Source of the DNA: Treponemataceae bacterium
GTDB lineage: Bacteria > Spirochaetota > Spirochaetia > Treponematales > Treponemataceae
DNA length: 64,000 nucleotides
Reading direction: 5' to 3'
Assembly: GCA_024402435.1 (NCBI GenBank)
Contig: JAKSTU010000006.1
Coordinates: 1 to 64,000 of the forward strand
The number at the start of each line of letters is the position of its first letter. The stretch's first letter is position 1. The translations under genes were made by a program, and so were the position numbers. The notes beneath the pieces are model-generated. The model was not told the origin of the DNA. It was given only the letters and a program-made list of their open reading frames with translations, and searched no databases. This document shows positions 34,903-43,885 of the stretch, one piece after another.

Positions 34903-37350
34903 TTATTTTACCTGCAGTTTCTTCAGATGCCAGATATCTTTTACATAGTCTTCAATCGTGCGGTCAGAAGAGAACTTGCCGCTGCGTGCAATGTTCAGCA
35001 GAGCCTTTTTTGCCCAGCCCATGCGGTCTGTATAAGCAGCAGCAACTTTTTCCTGAGCGGCAACATAGGCATCAAAGTCTGCCAGAACATAGTAAACGTC
35101 GGGACGCTGACCTTCAACACCGTAAACCAGAGAATCGTACAGTTCGCGGAACATCTGATGGTCACTGTCATAAGTACCGTCAATCAGCTGGTTCATAACC
35201 TTTGCCAGTTCAGGGTTGCGCTCCAGATACTTCTGAGGATTGTAGCTGTGCTCATTTTCAATCTTGATGATGTCATCGGCCGTAAGACCGAAGATGAATG
35301 CATTTTCAGCACCGGCTTCTTCAACAATCTCAATGTTTGCGCCGTCCAAAGTTCCCAGAGTAAGTGCACCGTTCACCATGAACTTCATGTTTCCGGTTCC
35401 GGAAGCCTCTTTACCGGCTGTAGAAATCTGCTCTGAAACATCAGATGCAGGGAAAAGTTTTTCTGCAACAGAAACACGGTAGTTTTCTACAAACACAACA
35501 CGCAGTTTTCCGCGGACACGGCGGTCATTGTTTACACGCTCGGCAACTGAATTGATCAGTTTGATGATTGATTTTGCGCGGCGGTATCCGGATGCGGCCT
35601 TTGCACCGAAGATGTAAGTGCGTGCAGGCGGGTTGAAGTCAGGATCTTCAATCAGACGGTTGTACAGATACATGATGTGCAGCACATTCAGCAGCTGACG
35701 TTTGTATTCGTGCAGACGCTTGATCTGAACATCAAAAATTGAATCAGGATCAAGGAATTCGTTCTGACTTGTCTTGAGATATTTTGCCAGAGCCTCTTTG
35801 TTCAGCTGTTTGATTTCAAGCAGTTCCTTGAGAGAAGCTTCGTCATCAGCAAATTTTTCCAGTTCGCGCAGTTTGGAAAGATCTTTTTCCCAGCCGTGAC
35901 CGATTCTCTTTGTGATGAACTCTGCAAGACGCGGGTTGGCACAGAGCAGCCAGCGGCGCTGAGTGATACCGTTTGTCTTGTTGTTGAATTTTTCAGGATA
36001 AAGGCCGTACCAGTCTGCCAGTTCCTGAGTCTTGAGCAGTTCAGTATGCAGTGCGGCAACACCGTTTACGCTGTAGCAGGCATGGATTGCAAGCCAGGCC
36101 ATATGAATCATGCCGTTATGAATGATTCCCATGCGGTTCTGTTTTTCATAATCGTTGGGGAATTTCTCGCGGAGTTCAATATTGAAACGGCGGTTGATTT
36201 CTTCAACAATCTGATAAATACGGGGCAGCAGACCCTGGAAGATTTGGATGGGCCATTTTTCAAGAGCTTCTGCAAGAATCGTGTGGTTTGTATAAGCAAA
36301 AGTGCGCACAACGATTGACCATGCTTCGTCCCACCCCAAGCCCTGCTCGTCCATGAGAAGACGCATCAGTTCAGGAATTGCAACTACAGGATGAGTGTCA
36401 TTCAACTGGATGACCTGATAATCAGGGAATTTCTGGAAATCAGTTCCGTGATCGGCAATAAAGTGATTCAGAAGATCCTGGAGAGAAGCACTTGAGAAGA
36501 AATACTGCTGTTTCAGACGGAGTGCTTTTCCGGAAGGACCGTTGTCGTTGGGGTACAGAACGCGGCTTACGTTTTCTGCAGAATTCTGTTTTTCAACAGC
36601 ACGGTTGTATTCCATGTTGTTGAAAAGCTGAAGGTCAAAACCGTCGGTGCTTGAAGCCTGCCACAGGCGCAGTGTGTTGACTGTGTTCGTATCATAACCG
36701 ACGATGGGCATGTCATAAGGTGTTGCAAGGATTTCTTCCGCATTTTCAACATAGAACTGGTCAGTTCCGTTTGGACCTTTGCGGCATGCAACGTTTCCGC
36801 CGAATTTTACGGTAACAGCCAGATCACTGCGTTTGATTTCCCAAGGATCACGGTGTTTAAGCCAGTTGTCCGGGTACTCAACCTGACAGCCGTTTTCAAT
36901 GTGCTGCTCGAACATTCCGTACTGGTACCGGATTCCGTATCCGTGTCCGGGATAATCCAGTGTGGCAAGAGAATCAAGGAAACATGCAGCCAGACGGCCA
37001 AGACCGCCGTTACCAAGACCTGCATCCGGTTCCTGATCTTCCACCATGTCGTAATCAACGCCCAGTTCATTCAGAACATCGCGAACACCTTCCATGATTC
37101 CTGCATTGATCAGGTTGTTGCTGAGTGCGCGTCCCATCAGGAACTCTGCAGAAAGGTAGTATACGCGGCGTCCCTGCTTCTTGTAGTTGGCGTTGCGTGT
37201 TTTCATCCAGTTCTCAACGATCAGTTCCATTGCAGAAGCTGAAACTGCGTCAAATAAGTCGTGTTTGTTTGCCTGAGAAATTTCTTTGCCGTACTGACGT
37301 TTAAGTCTGGCAGAAAGATTGGCCTTGAATGATTCTGCATCAAATTTCAT
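34903..37350 (-). CDS. glgP: Glycogen/alpha-glucan phosphorylase
   Basis: This enzyme cleaves alpha-1,4-glucan with phosphate to give glucose-1-phosphate. The 815 residues match family length. Signatures include GNGGLGRLAACFLDS, the PLP-lysine region KEASGTGNMKFMVNGALTLG near 650, and DGANIEIVEEAG. GGAGG precedes the ATG. It is downstream of glgX on the same strand with a 151 bp gap, and probably has its own promoter. With glgX and the CBM48 protein it forms a glycogen-use set. Confidence 0.97.
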   Translation of the reverse strand: MKFDAESFKANLSARLKRQYGKEISQANKHDLFDAVSASAMELIVENWMKTRNANYKKQGRRVYYLSAEFLMGRALSNNLINAGIMEGVRDVLNELGVDYDMVEDQEPDAGLGNGGLGRLAACFLDSLATLDYPGHGYGIRYQYGMFEQHIENGCQVEYPDNWLKHRDPWEIKRSDLAVTVKFGGNVACRKGPNGTDQFYVENAEEILATPYDMPIVGYDTNTVNTLRLWQASSTDGFDLQLFNNMEYNRAVEKQNSAENVSRVLYPNDNGPSGKALRLKQQYFFSSASLQDLLNHFIADHGTDFQKFPDYQVIQLNDTHPVVAIPELMRLLMDEQGLGWDEAWSIVVRTFAYTNHTILAEALEKWPIQIFQGLLPRIYQIVEEINRRFNIELREKFPNDYEKQNRMGIIHNGMIHMAWLAIHACYSVNGVAALHTELLKTQELADWYGLYPEKFNNKTNGITQRRWLLCANPRLAEFITKRIGHGWEKDLSKLRELEKFADDEASLKELLEIKQLNKEALAKYLKTSQNEFLDPDSIFDVQIKRLHEYKRQLLNVLHIMYLYNRLIEDPDFNPPARTYIFGAKAASGYRRAKSIIKLINSVAERVNNDRRVRGKLRVVFVENYRVSVAEKLFPASDVSEQISTAGKEASGTGNMKFMVNGALTLGTLDGANIEIVEEAGAENAFIFGLTADDIIKIENEHSYNPQKYLERNPELAKVMNQLIDGTYDSDHQMFRELYDSLVYGVEGQRPDVYYVLADFDAYVAAQEKVAAAYTDRMGWAKKALLNIARSGKFSSDRTIEDYVKDIWHLKKLQVK

Positions 37351-37501
37351 GTGTGATTCCTCCTAGTAAAAAGAACACTGTCGTGATCGAATCTCAAAAT
37401 TACTGTAACATACAGAAAACAGTTTGTAAACCGTTTTACTGATCCATATAACCTTCTTAGGACATCCCTGAACAACTGGAATTTCCAGAGACAACCTATA
37501 T

Positions 37502-39643
37502 TTATTTGCTCAGTAGCACTGCACAGGATCTTGCAGGCAGCACATAGCGTGTCTGCACGGGCAGCAGTTCTTCGTTGCCGTCACTCAGAAAATCATCCGG
37601 TGTTGCAACGGAAGTGTCTATGCAACGGTACCATTGCTTGCCTTCCGGCGGCACCGGCAGCTTTACGGTTTTGTCACGGGCAGAAGAATTGAACATGATG
37701 TAAAAGTCATTGTCATCACGTTCTGCAAGAATTTCTTCACGGCTGCCGTCCATACGGAATGCCACAAAATGATCCAGTTTTGACCAGTCCGGAGTCTGTG
37801 CATCTTCGTCAAACCAGCTTATGTCTTCCATGCTGTTGAGCGAAAAATCCTTGCCCGCAAAAAATTCAGGGCGCAGAAAAGCAGGATGGCTCAAACGGAA
37901 TTCAATCAGCATGCGGGTAAAGCGCAGAACTTCTGCATGCCGGTCAAGGCATGTCCAGTCAATCCAGGAAATGTCATTGTCCTGACAGTAGGCATTGTTG
38001 TTGCCGCCCTGAGTCCGTCGGAACTCGTCACCAGCAAGAAGCATGGGCGTTCCCTGAGAAAGGAGCAGCGTAAGCAGAATATTTTTTGCCTGACGGGTGC
38101 GGATGCTTTCTATCTGCGGATTTTTGGTGTCACCTTCATAGCCGTAATTGTAGCTGTTGTTGTTGTTGTTACCGTCGTTGTTGTGCTCACCGTTTTCTTC
38201 GTTGTGCTTTCCGTTGTAAGAAAGCAGGTCGTTCAGCGTAAAACCGTCATGACTTGTAATAAAGTTTACGGAATGGAAAGGCTTCCGTCCGTCACGGAGA
38301 TACAAGTCAGAAGAACCGCTGAGGCGCGTTGCAATTGCACTGCACAGTCCGTCGTCACCGCGCCAGAATCTTCGGACGTCATCGCGGAACCTGTCATTCC
38401 ATTCAGCCCAGCGTCCTCCGGGAAAACTTCCCACCTGATAAGCGCCGCCTGCATCCCAGGCTTCTGCAATAATTTTTGTGTTGCGCAGTACAGGATCTTC
38501 GGCAATGCGTTCAAGAACCGGAGGATCTTCCATAAGATGACCGGATTTGTCACGACCCAGTATGGATCCCAAGTCAAAGCGGAATCCGTCAACGTGCATT
38601 TCGCAGACCCAGTAGCGCAGACAGTCAATTATGAATGAGCGCAGAACCGGATGATTGCAGTTCATTGTGTTTCCGCAGCCGGAATAGTTTGCGTAATACT
38701 GTTTCTTGTTGTCCAGAATGTAATAAATGCTGTTGTCCAAACCGCGGAAATTCATGGTTACGCCGTGTTCGTTGCCTTCTGCCGTATGATTGAAGACAAT
38801 GTCCAGAATTACTTCAAGACCGGCTTTGTGCATTTCGCGGACCATTTCCTTGAACTCGGCAACTGCACCGCCGGGAGTTCTGTCTGCAGCGTAAGTTGCT
38901 TTTGGAGCAAAAAATCCGATTGTGCTGTATCCCCAGAAATTCTTGAGCCGTTCACCTGTGCGGGGATTTACGTTTGCATTTTCCCATTCGTCAAATTCCT
39001 GAACAGGCTGCAGTTCTATGCTTGTTACACCCAGTTCCTTTAAATACGGGATTTTTTCGATCAGTCCGCGGTATGTGCCCGGATGCTTTACACCGCTTGT
39101 TTCACTTGCCGTAAGCCCTTTGAGGTGTGCTTCATACAGAACGCTTTTTCTGAGCGGATAATTCAGCGGGCGGTCATGCTGCCAGTCAAAATCATTGTCT
39201 ATTACCACGCATTTGGGCATGTTTCTGGCATCGGGCAGATGGCCCATCATGATGTCCATGGAATCCGTTGCCGGCGTATAGTTGCTGTCAAGATTCAGAA
39301 AGATTGACTGAGCAGTGTAAGAACGGGCATAAGGATCAAAAAGAAATGCGTTTTTGTTGAATCTGTAGCCTTTTTCAGGTGCAAATGGCCCGTCTGCACG
39401 GAAAAGATACAATGCGCCGGCCTTGAGACCTTTGATGAAAACATGCCAGATGTCTCCCGTCCGGTTCAACTGTTTGTGAAGTGTGTATGAAAAATAAGGG
39501 GCATTGGAATTCTGGTCTTCAAAAATATCGATTGTTATGCTTGTGGCGTTGCGTGAAAAAATACTGAAATTAACGCCGTCTGCTGTAAGTGACGGACCCA
39601 AAGGAAGCGGTTTTCCGTCTTGTACACTGAGCTCTAAGTTCAT
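37502..39643 (-). CDS. glgX: Glycogen debranching enzyme (GlgX-type, GH13)
   Basis: The 713-residue isoamylase-type enzyme hydrolyses alpha-1,6 branches. An N-terminal CBM48-like domain (PLPLGPSLTADGVNFSIFSR) precedes the GH13 barrel with DIVFNHTAEGNE, nucleophile region GFRFDLGSILGRD, acid/base IIAEAWDAGGAYQVG, and NFITSHDGFTLNDLL. A run of Asn (DGNNNNNSYNYG) sits in a loop near residue 460. ATG 39643 matches the family N-terminus; an in-frame start at 39673 is less likely. Works upstream of GlgP products, which leave limit branches. Confidence 0.94.
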   Translation of the reverse strand: MNLELSVQDGKPLPLGPSLTADGVNFSIFSRNATSITIDIFEDQNSNAPYFSYTLHKQLNRTGDIWHVFIKGLKAGALYLFRADGPFAPEKGYRFNKNAFLFDPYARSYTAQSIFLNLDSNYTPATDSMDIMMGHLPDARNMPKCVVIDNDFDWQHDRPLNYPLRKSVLYEAHLKGLTASETSGVKHPGTYRGLIEKIPYLKELGVTSIELQPVQEFDEWENANVNPRTGERLKNFWGYSTIGFFAPKATYAADRTPGGAVAEFKEMVREMHKAGLEVILDIVFNHTAEGNEHGVTMNFRGLDNSIYYILDNKKQYYANYSGCGNTMNCNHPVLRSFIIDCLRYWVCEMHVDGFRFDLGSILGRDKSGHLMEDPPVLERIAEDPVLRNTKIIAEAWDAGGAYQVGSFPGGRWAEWNDRFRDDVRRFWRGDDGLCSAIATRLSGSSDLYLRDGRKPFHSVNFITSHDGFTLNDLLSYNGKHNEENGEHNNDGNNNNNSYNYGYEGDTKNPQIESIRTRQAKNILLTLLLSQGTPMLLAGDEFRRTQGGNNNAYCQDNDISWIDWTCLDRHAEVLRFTRMLIEFRLSHPAFLRPEFFAGKDFSLNSMEDISWFDEDAQTPDWSKLDHFVAFRMDGSREEILAERDDNDFYIMFNSSARDKTVKLPVPPEGKQWYRCIDTSVATPDDFLSDGNEELLPVQTRYVLPARSCAVLLSK

Positions 39644-39761
39644 GATTTTCCGATAATACCATATCGGAAACAAAACTTACATAAAAAAATCCCTTCAAAA
39701 CAAAAAAATGTTACAAAATTTCGAGAAATTTGATATTTGCCGCAGAAGGATTCCCGTCCGA

Positions 39762-40448
39762 TCAGATTTCATGAAAAGACAATGTGTTGAAAATTGAACG
39801 CTGAACTGAGAATCTTTGGATTTCGAAGCGTTCTGTCGTGCCGGGAAAAGAAACGACGGCAAAAGAATGACTGCTTCCTCCCCGGGGCCGTGCAACACTT
39901 CCGGGATTCAGGAACAGTGTTCCTTCAATTTCTTCTGAAAAAGGCCGATGGGTGTGGCCGAAAAACACCATGTCAGCATCCATTGTGTATGCGGTTCCCT
40001 GCAGTGTGTCCGTGCCCCAGTCCACATTGTGCCGGTGGCCGTGCACAGCATAAACGGTGCGCCCCGCAGCCTCAAAGCAGATCCAGTCGGGAACAGCAAT
40101 TCCCCGCATAGCCGGCGGAACTTCAAAATCTTCAGGATCAATCATCAGAACGTAATCAGGAGCATCACCGTTTCCGCGGGCAAAGGCAATTACCGGCGGC
40201 AGACAGTTCCGGAAATCTTCGTCAAAAAAGGCGCGCTCAATGCAGAATTCCACATCACAGGCTCCGTCACCGCAAAAAACCAGTGCATCACATTCAGAAC
40301 CGAATTTTTCGAGAATCTGCTCCAAAAGTTCAGATTCTCCGTGAGTGTCAGACACAACAAGAAGTCTGGCTTCATCTTTTTTCTGCAGAGCTTTTATGTC
40401 TTCTGCGCTTCCGATCAGTCCGTCTTCCTGCTGAACAAGGGCGTTCAT
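39762..40448 (-). CDS. YfcE-type metallophosphoesterase
   Basis: The 228 residues carry the calcineurin-like metal-site motifs: LLVVSDTHGESE, VFCGDGACD, FARGNGDAPD (N-G-D, near the usual GNCD), VHGHRH and FFGHTHRPF, with LNPGSVARPRGG after it. YfcE/MJ0936-like enzymes hydrolyse phosphodiesters with Mn or Ni; the physiological substrate is unknown. AAGGAAAC precedes the ATG. A roughly 25-residue insertion with FCIERAFFDEDFRN lies between the second and third motifs. Confidence 0.85.
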   Translation of the reverse strand: MNALVQQEDGLIGSAEDIKALQKKDEARLLVVSDTHGESELLEQILEKFGSECDALVFCGDGACDVEFCIERAFFDEDFRNCLPPVIAFARGNGDAPDYVLMIDPEDFEVPPAMRGIAVPDWICFEAAGRTVYAVHGHRHNVDWGTDTLQGTAYTMDADMVFFGHTHRPFSEEIEGTLFLNPGSVARPRGGSSHSFAVVSFPGTTERFEIQRFSVQRSIFNTLSFHEI

Positions 40449-40482
40449 ATATGTTTCCTTTCAAATCCAATAAATTTCAATT

Positions 40483-40526
40483 AAAAAAATCCGACTGCAA
40501 AACAGCCCGATTACAAACAGTCAGAT
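40483..40526 (-). terminator. Terminator of the lipoprotein gene at 40.5 kb
   Basis: ATCCGACTG (40489-40497) pairs with CAGTCAGAT (40518-40526) with one G-T pair; seven T follow on the minus strand. Confidence 0.75.
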
Positions 40527-40538
40527 TTCAAGCCATGC

Positions 40539-41369
40539 TCATCCGGCATTTTCAACCGAAAGCACAAAGTGATTCTGGGACTTCAAACCCGTTTCCGGAT
40601 CCAAATAAGGAGTCAGTGAAAAACTGCTGTAAAAATCAGCAAGTTTGGTTCTGAATTCGCTGACAAAATCAGTTTTGTTTTCTTTTTTTATGGCCTTTAT
40701 CATGGGAATAAGCACTTTGCTCAAATCACCGTCAAAAGATGCCATTTCTTCATCATTCTGAGCCGCTTTGTCTCCCTGATAATCAAGAACAAAAGCGGAG
40801 CCTGCTTCTGTACCGGGAACATCATCCTGCGGAAAAACCGAATAAACCGGCAGACCGGACACTTCCTGGAGTGCGGCCAATGCATAGTGAGTGCGGTCCG
40901 GTGCAGAAACAATGATCAGAGCCTGTGCATTTGTTCCTTTAAGATCAGTTGCAAGAAAATTCGTGCGGATGCGTTTTCCGGTAAGGTATTCCTGAAGAAA
41001 GTCCATTTCTTCGATTATGCCGCCTTCTGAATAAAGCCCCACTTCTTTCCGCAGTGTATTCATCAGTTCCTCGCGGGCCTTCTGCTGTTCTTCGCCTTCC
41101 CATTTGGAATAACCGTGACCAAAAAGCAGAATAATAGGATCGTTTTCTGAAGGCATCCACTTCGGAATGGAAAAATCCTGATTTTCAAAAGGAACTCCTG
41201 CAGAATCAAGGGAATTTTCCACAATCAGGTCAGCAGTCTGTTCATATTCCAGAAGGATTTCTTCGGGAGTCCGTAAAGGTGTCTGTTTTTTACATGATGT
41301 ACAGAAAAAAGCAGCACAAGAAACTGAAAGAATCAGAATAAGGGCTGCCATGTTCCGAGTAAAATTCAT
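40539..41369 (-). CDS. Hypothetical lipoprotein
   Basis: The 276 residues begin with a signal peptide and lipobox ending FCTSC. The mature part alternates helices and short hydrophobic strands (PIILLFGHGYSKW, AQALIIVSAPDRTHYALAAL, LPVYSVFPQDDVPGTEAG), giving an impression of a Rossmann-like or type-1 binding-protein lobe. I do not recognise a family. It has its own promoter (41378-41404) with the -10 eight bases from the ATG and its own terminator, so it is probably monocistronic. Confidence 0.72.
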   Translation of the reverse strand: MNFTRNMAALILILSVSCAAFFCTSCKKQTPLRTPEEILLEYEQTADLIVENSLDSAGVPFENQDFSIPKWMPSENDPIILLFGHGYSKWEGEEQQKAREELMNTLRKEVGLYSEGGIIEEMDFLQEYLTGKRIRTNFLATDLKGTNAQALIIVSAPDRTHYALAALQEVSGLPVYSVFPQDDVPGTEAGSAFVLDYQGDKAAQNDEEMASFDGDLSKVLIPMIKAIKKENKTDFVSEFRTKLADFYSSFSLTPYLDPETGLKSQNHFVLSVENAG

Positions 41370-41377
41370 GGGTCAAT

Positions 41378-41404
41378 AGTATACAGAAAAGCCTCTGTTT
41401 GCAA
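41378..41404 (-). promoter_or_regulatory. Sigma-70-type promoter with a very short leader
   Basis: On the minus strand TTGCAA (41404-41399), 15 bp, TATACT (41383-41378), then eight bases to the ATG of the lipoprotein gene at 41369. No Shine-Dalgarno fits between. Confidence 0.6.
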
Positions 41405-41438
41405 GACAGTCCAAAGGCTGCAGTTCTGAGGACAAGGG

Positions 41439-42773
41439 TTACACCGCGTTTTTCCGGTACCAGATGTAACGGAACCAGGCTGTAACACCGCTGAGAATCC
41501 AGACAAATCCTACTGACCACCAGAGTCCCCACACTCCGAAAAAAGGAATCATTGTCATGGGAAGCGGAAGTGCAAAACGGCCCACAACTTCAACAATTCC
41601 GTTGAACAGAGCAAAGAAACTGTCTCCTACTCCGGTAAGAACACCGCGGACAGTGTAAATCAGGCCGAGGAAGAAGTAGAACCAGCTGGTGATTTTGAGA
41701 GCCTGAGCACCCATGTCTATAACTTCCTGCTCGTTGATGAAGATTCTTGTGATGTTTTCTCCGAAAAACTGCATTACAAGAAGCATCAGCACTGTAAAAA
41801 TCACCATCAGTTTCATGCCTTTTCTGAAGCCCAGAAGAACGCGGTCAGTTTTTTTTGCGCCGTAATTCTGTCCTGTGTAGGTAGAAAGTGCGGCACTCAG
41901 GGTCTGGTATGGCTGATGAATAACCTGTTCCACACGGCTTGTGGCGGAAAAAGCTGCCACTGCAACCGGACCGAAAGCGTTTACAACCCGCTGAAGGGCC
42001 ATTGTAGAAACTGCAATCAGCGAAAACTGCAGAGAAAGCGGGATTCCGATTTTGATTGACCGCCGGATGATTTCGCCGTTCAAAGCAAGGTCAGCTTTTG
42101 AAATCTTGAAATAGGGATTCGTCTTTATGGCAAAGACAAAACAGGCTGCACCGGACACAAACTGAGAAATCAGTGTTGCAATACCTGCTCCTGCAACGCT
42201 CATGTTAAGATATTTTACAAAAACTATATCAAGAATCGTGTTGAGAATGCAGGAAAAAATCAGGAAATACAAAGGTGTCTTGGAATCTCCCAAAGCACGG
42301 AGCATTGAGGAAACATAATTGTAAAGCGCAACAAATACCAGACCAAGACAGAGAATCTTGAGATATGTGTGGGCTTCTTCAAAAATGTCTTCGGGAGTAT
42401 CAAGAAGAACAAGCAGAGGACCTGAGAGAAAATATGCGATTATTCCCATTATCAGCGGGAAAACTACCATTATGTAGCCCACATTTGTAATACATTTTTT
42501 AAGATTTTTTGTATCGTTGCTTCCGAAACACTGGGAGGTAACGATTCCGCCGCCGTTTCCTATTCCGTTGCACAGGGCAAAAAAGAAAAATGACATGGGA
42601 CCTGTAACACCGATTGCTGCAAGAGCATTGGCACCGACAAGTTTTCCCACAACGACTGAATCCACAATGTTGTAAAGCTGCTGAAAAAGGTTTCCGATCA
42701 GCATTGGGACTGAAAAACGGATCAGAAGGCCGGTTGTGTTGCCTTCAGTCATATTCAGATTTGAGTCTCTCAT
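41439..42773 (-). CDS. MATE-family efflux transporter
   Basis: The 444-residue membrane protein has twelve hydrophobic segments. N-terminal family features are IRFSVPMLIGNLFQQLYNIVDSVVVGKLVG and the mid-loop LRALGDSKTPLYFLIFSC (each shown within the family's usual positions). It is the NorM/DinF-like subclass with GIGNGGGIVTSQCFG in helix 2. Monocistronic by spacing; the dispersed repeat at 42851 lies just upstream. Substrate unknown. Confidence 0.87.
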   Translation of the reverse strand: MRDSNLNMTEGNTTGLLIRFSVPMLIGNLFQQLYNIVDSVVVGKLVGANALAAIGVTGPMSFFFFALCNGIGNGGGIVTSQCFGSNDTKNLKKCITNVGYIMVVFPLIMGIIAYFLSGPLLVLLDTPEDIFEEAHTYLKILCLGLVFVALYNYVSSMLRALGDSKTPLYFLIFSCILNTILDIVFVKYLNMSVAGAGIATLISQFVSGAACFVFAIKTNPYFKISKADLALNGEIIRRSIKIGIPLSLQFSLIAVSTMALQRVVNAFGPVAVAAFSATSRVEQVIHQPYQTLSAALSTYTGQNYGAKKTDRVLLGFRKGMKLMVIFTVLMLLVMQFFGENITRIFINEQEVIDMGAQALKITSWFYFFLGLIYTVRGVLTGVGDSFFALFNGIVEVVGRFALPLPMTMIPFFGVWGLWWSVGFVWILSGVTAWFRYIWYRKNAV

Positions 42774-42850
42774 ATTAAATGCTCATTATTAGAGAAAAGC
42801 TGATATGTGTACAGTCTGTTTTTTTTCGGAAGTTTTTTCTCCCGGACAGC

Positions 42851-42928
42851 TGCGCACTGACTGGCAGTATTTTTTTTATTGACCTGCATCCAATCCTTTA
42901 TAAAAGGCGAGAATGAAGGCGCGGCCGA
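42851..42928. repeat. Dispersed intergenic repeat, copy 2
   Basis: TGCGCACTGACTGGCAGTAT starts this copy, CCTTTATAAAA lies in the middle and GAAGGCGCGGCCGAA at the end, in the same orientation as the copy at 3152-3236. It lies between a MATE gene and an SDR gene. Confidence 0.65.
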
Positions 42929-42977
42929 AAAAAAAAGCCTGCCTCCGCCAGAGATTATCTTTGACGGAAAGCAGGCT
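42928..42977 (-). terminator. Terminator of the SDR gene
   Basis: AGCCTGC (42936-42942) pairs with GCAGGCT (42971-42977), with an inner TCCGcCA/TTGaCGGA stem, and nine T follow on the minus strand. Confidence 0.88.
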
Positions 42978-43001
42978 CTTCTGCTTACACAGAGAAAGCA
43001 A

Positions 43002-43778
43002 TTACATACAAGTATAACCGCCGTCTACCGGTACCATGATACCTGTTACGTAGCTTGATGCAGGTGCTGCAAGGAAGATTGCTGCTGTATCAAGTTCGCC
43101 TTCGTTTCCGTAGCGTTCTTCAGGAATCATTGTTTTTGCATTCTGCTGGAAGAAGTCAGAATTCAGTGTGTCTCTTGTAAGGTCTGTGTAGAAGTAACCG
43201 GGACAGATTGCGTTTACTGTAATTCCGTATTTACCCCACTCGGCTGCCAGAGCGCGAGTCAAGTTTACAACACCACCTTTTGCAGCATGGTAAGGACTTG
43301 ATCCGCAGATTTTGTTTCCAACAAGACCGTACATAGAAGCAATGTTGATGATGCGTCCGTATTTTGCAGGAATCATTGCTTTCTTTGCAGCAGCGCGTGC
43401 TACTTTGAATGTTCCGAAAAGGTCAATGTCCATTTCGTGCTGGAACTGATCATCTGTAATGTCTTCTGCGGGAGCAACTGCACCTGTTCCTGCGTTGTTG
43501 ATTACAATGTCAATGCGTCCGAATTTTGCGAGAACAGCGTCTACCATTGCTTCAACTTTTTCTGTGCTTGTAATGTCACAGGGAACAGCATATGTTTCTA
43601 CTTTGAATTCTGCAGCGATTTCTGCAGCAACTTTTTCAATCATTTCCTGGCGGCGTGCAACTGCAACAATTTTTGCACCCTGACTGGCCAGTGCTTTTGC
43701 CATCTGAACACCAAGACCTGTTGAACAACCTGTTACGATTGCAACCTGTCCATTCATGTCAAAATAATTTTTTGCCAT
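43002..43778 (-). CDS. SDR-family oxidoreductase
   Basis: This classical short-chain dehydrogenase of 258 residues has the cofactor motif VTGCSTGLGVQMAKAL (TGxxxGxG), the NNAG motif in VINNAGTGAV, catalytic Ser-Tyr-Lys in INIASMYG and YHAAKGGVVNLTRALA, and the C-terminal VDGGYTCM. The motif set fits gluconate 5-dehydrogenase or 3-oxoacyl-ACP-reductase-like members; the substrate cannot be fixed. AGGAG precedes ATG 43778; the longer frame to 43850 has no site and was rejected. Monocistronic. Confidence 0.9.
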   Translation of the reverse strand: MAKNYFDMNGQVAIVTGCSTGLGVQMAKALASQGAKIVAVARRQEMIEKVAAEIAAEFKVETYAVPCDITSTEKVEAMVDAVLAKFGRIDIVINNAGTGAVAPAEDITDDQFQHEMDIDLFGTFKVARAAAKKAMIPAKYGRIINIASMYGLVGNKICGSSPYHAAKGGVVNLTRALAAEWGKYGITVNAICPGYFYTDLTRDTLNSDFFQQNAKTMIPEERYGNEGELDTAAIFLAAPASSYVTGIMVPVDGGYTCM

Positions 43779-43885
43779 ATCAATCTCCTTATTGATCACC
43801 TTTTCGGTGTGCATCTTTCTGATGCATCTGTAAGATTTATTATAGTGCATTTTTTATCGATTGTCATCTTTTTTTACGCAGTTTT

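Noticed and set aside
33835..35436. Three long overlapping plus-strand reading frames over the tandem repeats
   Set aside because: They exist because the repeat unit has no stop in any plus frame. Unit lengths of 37-40 bp rotate the frame, all three translations look alike in kind, and one runs on antisense through the 3' end of glgP.
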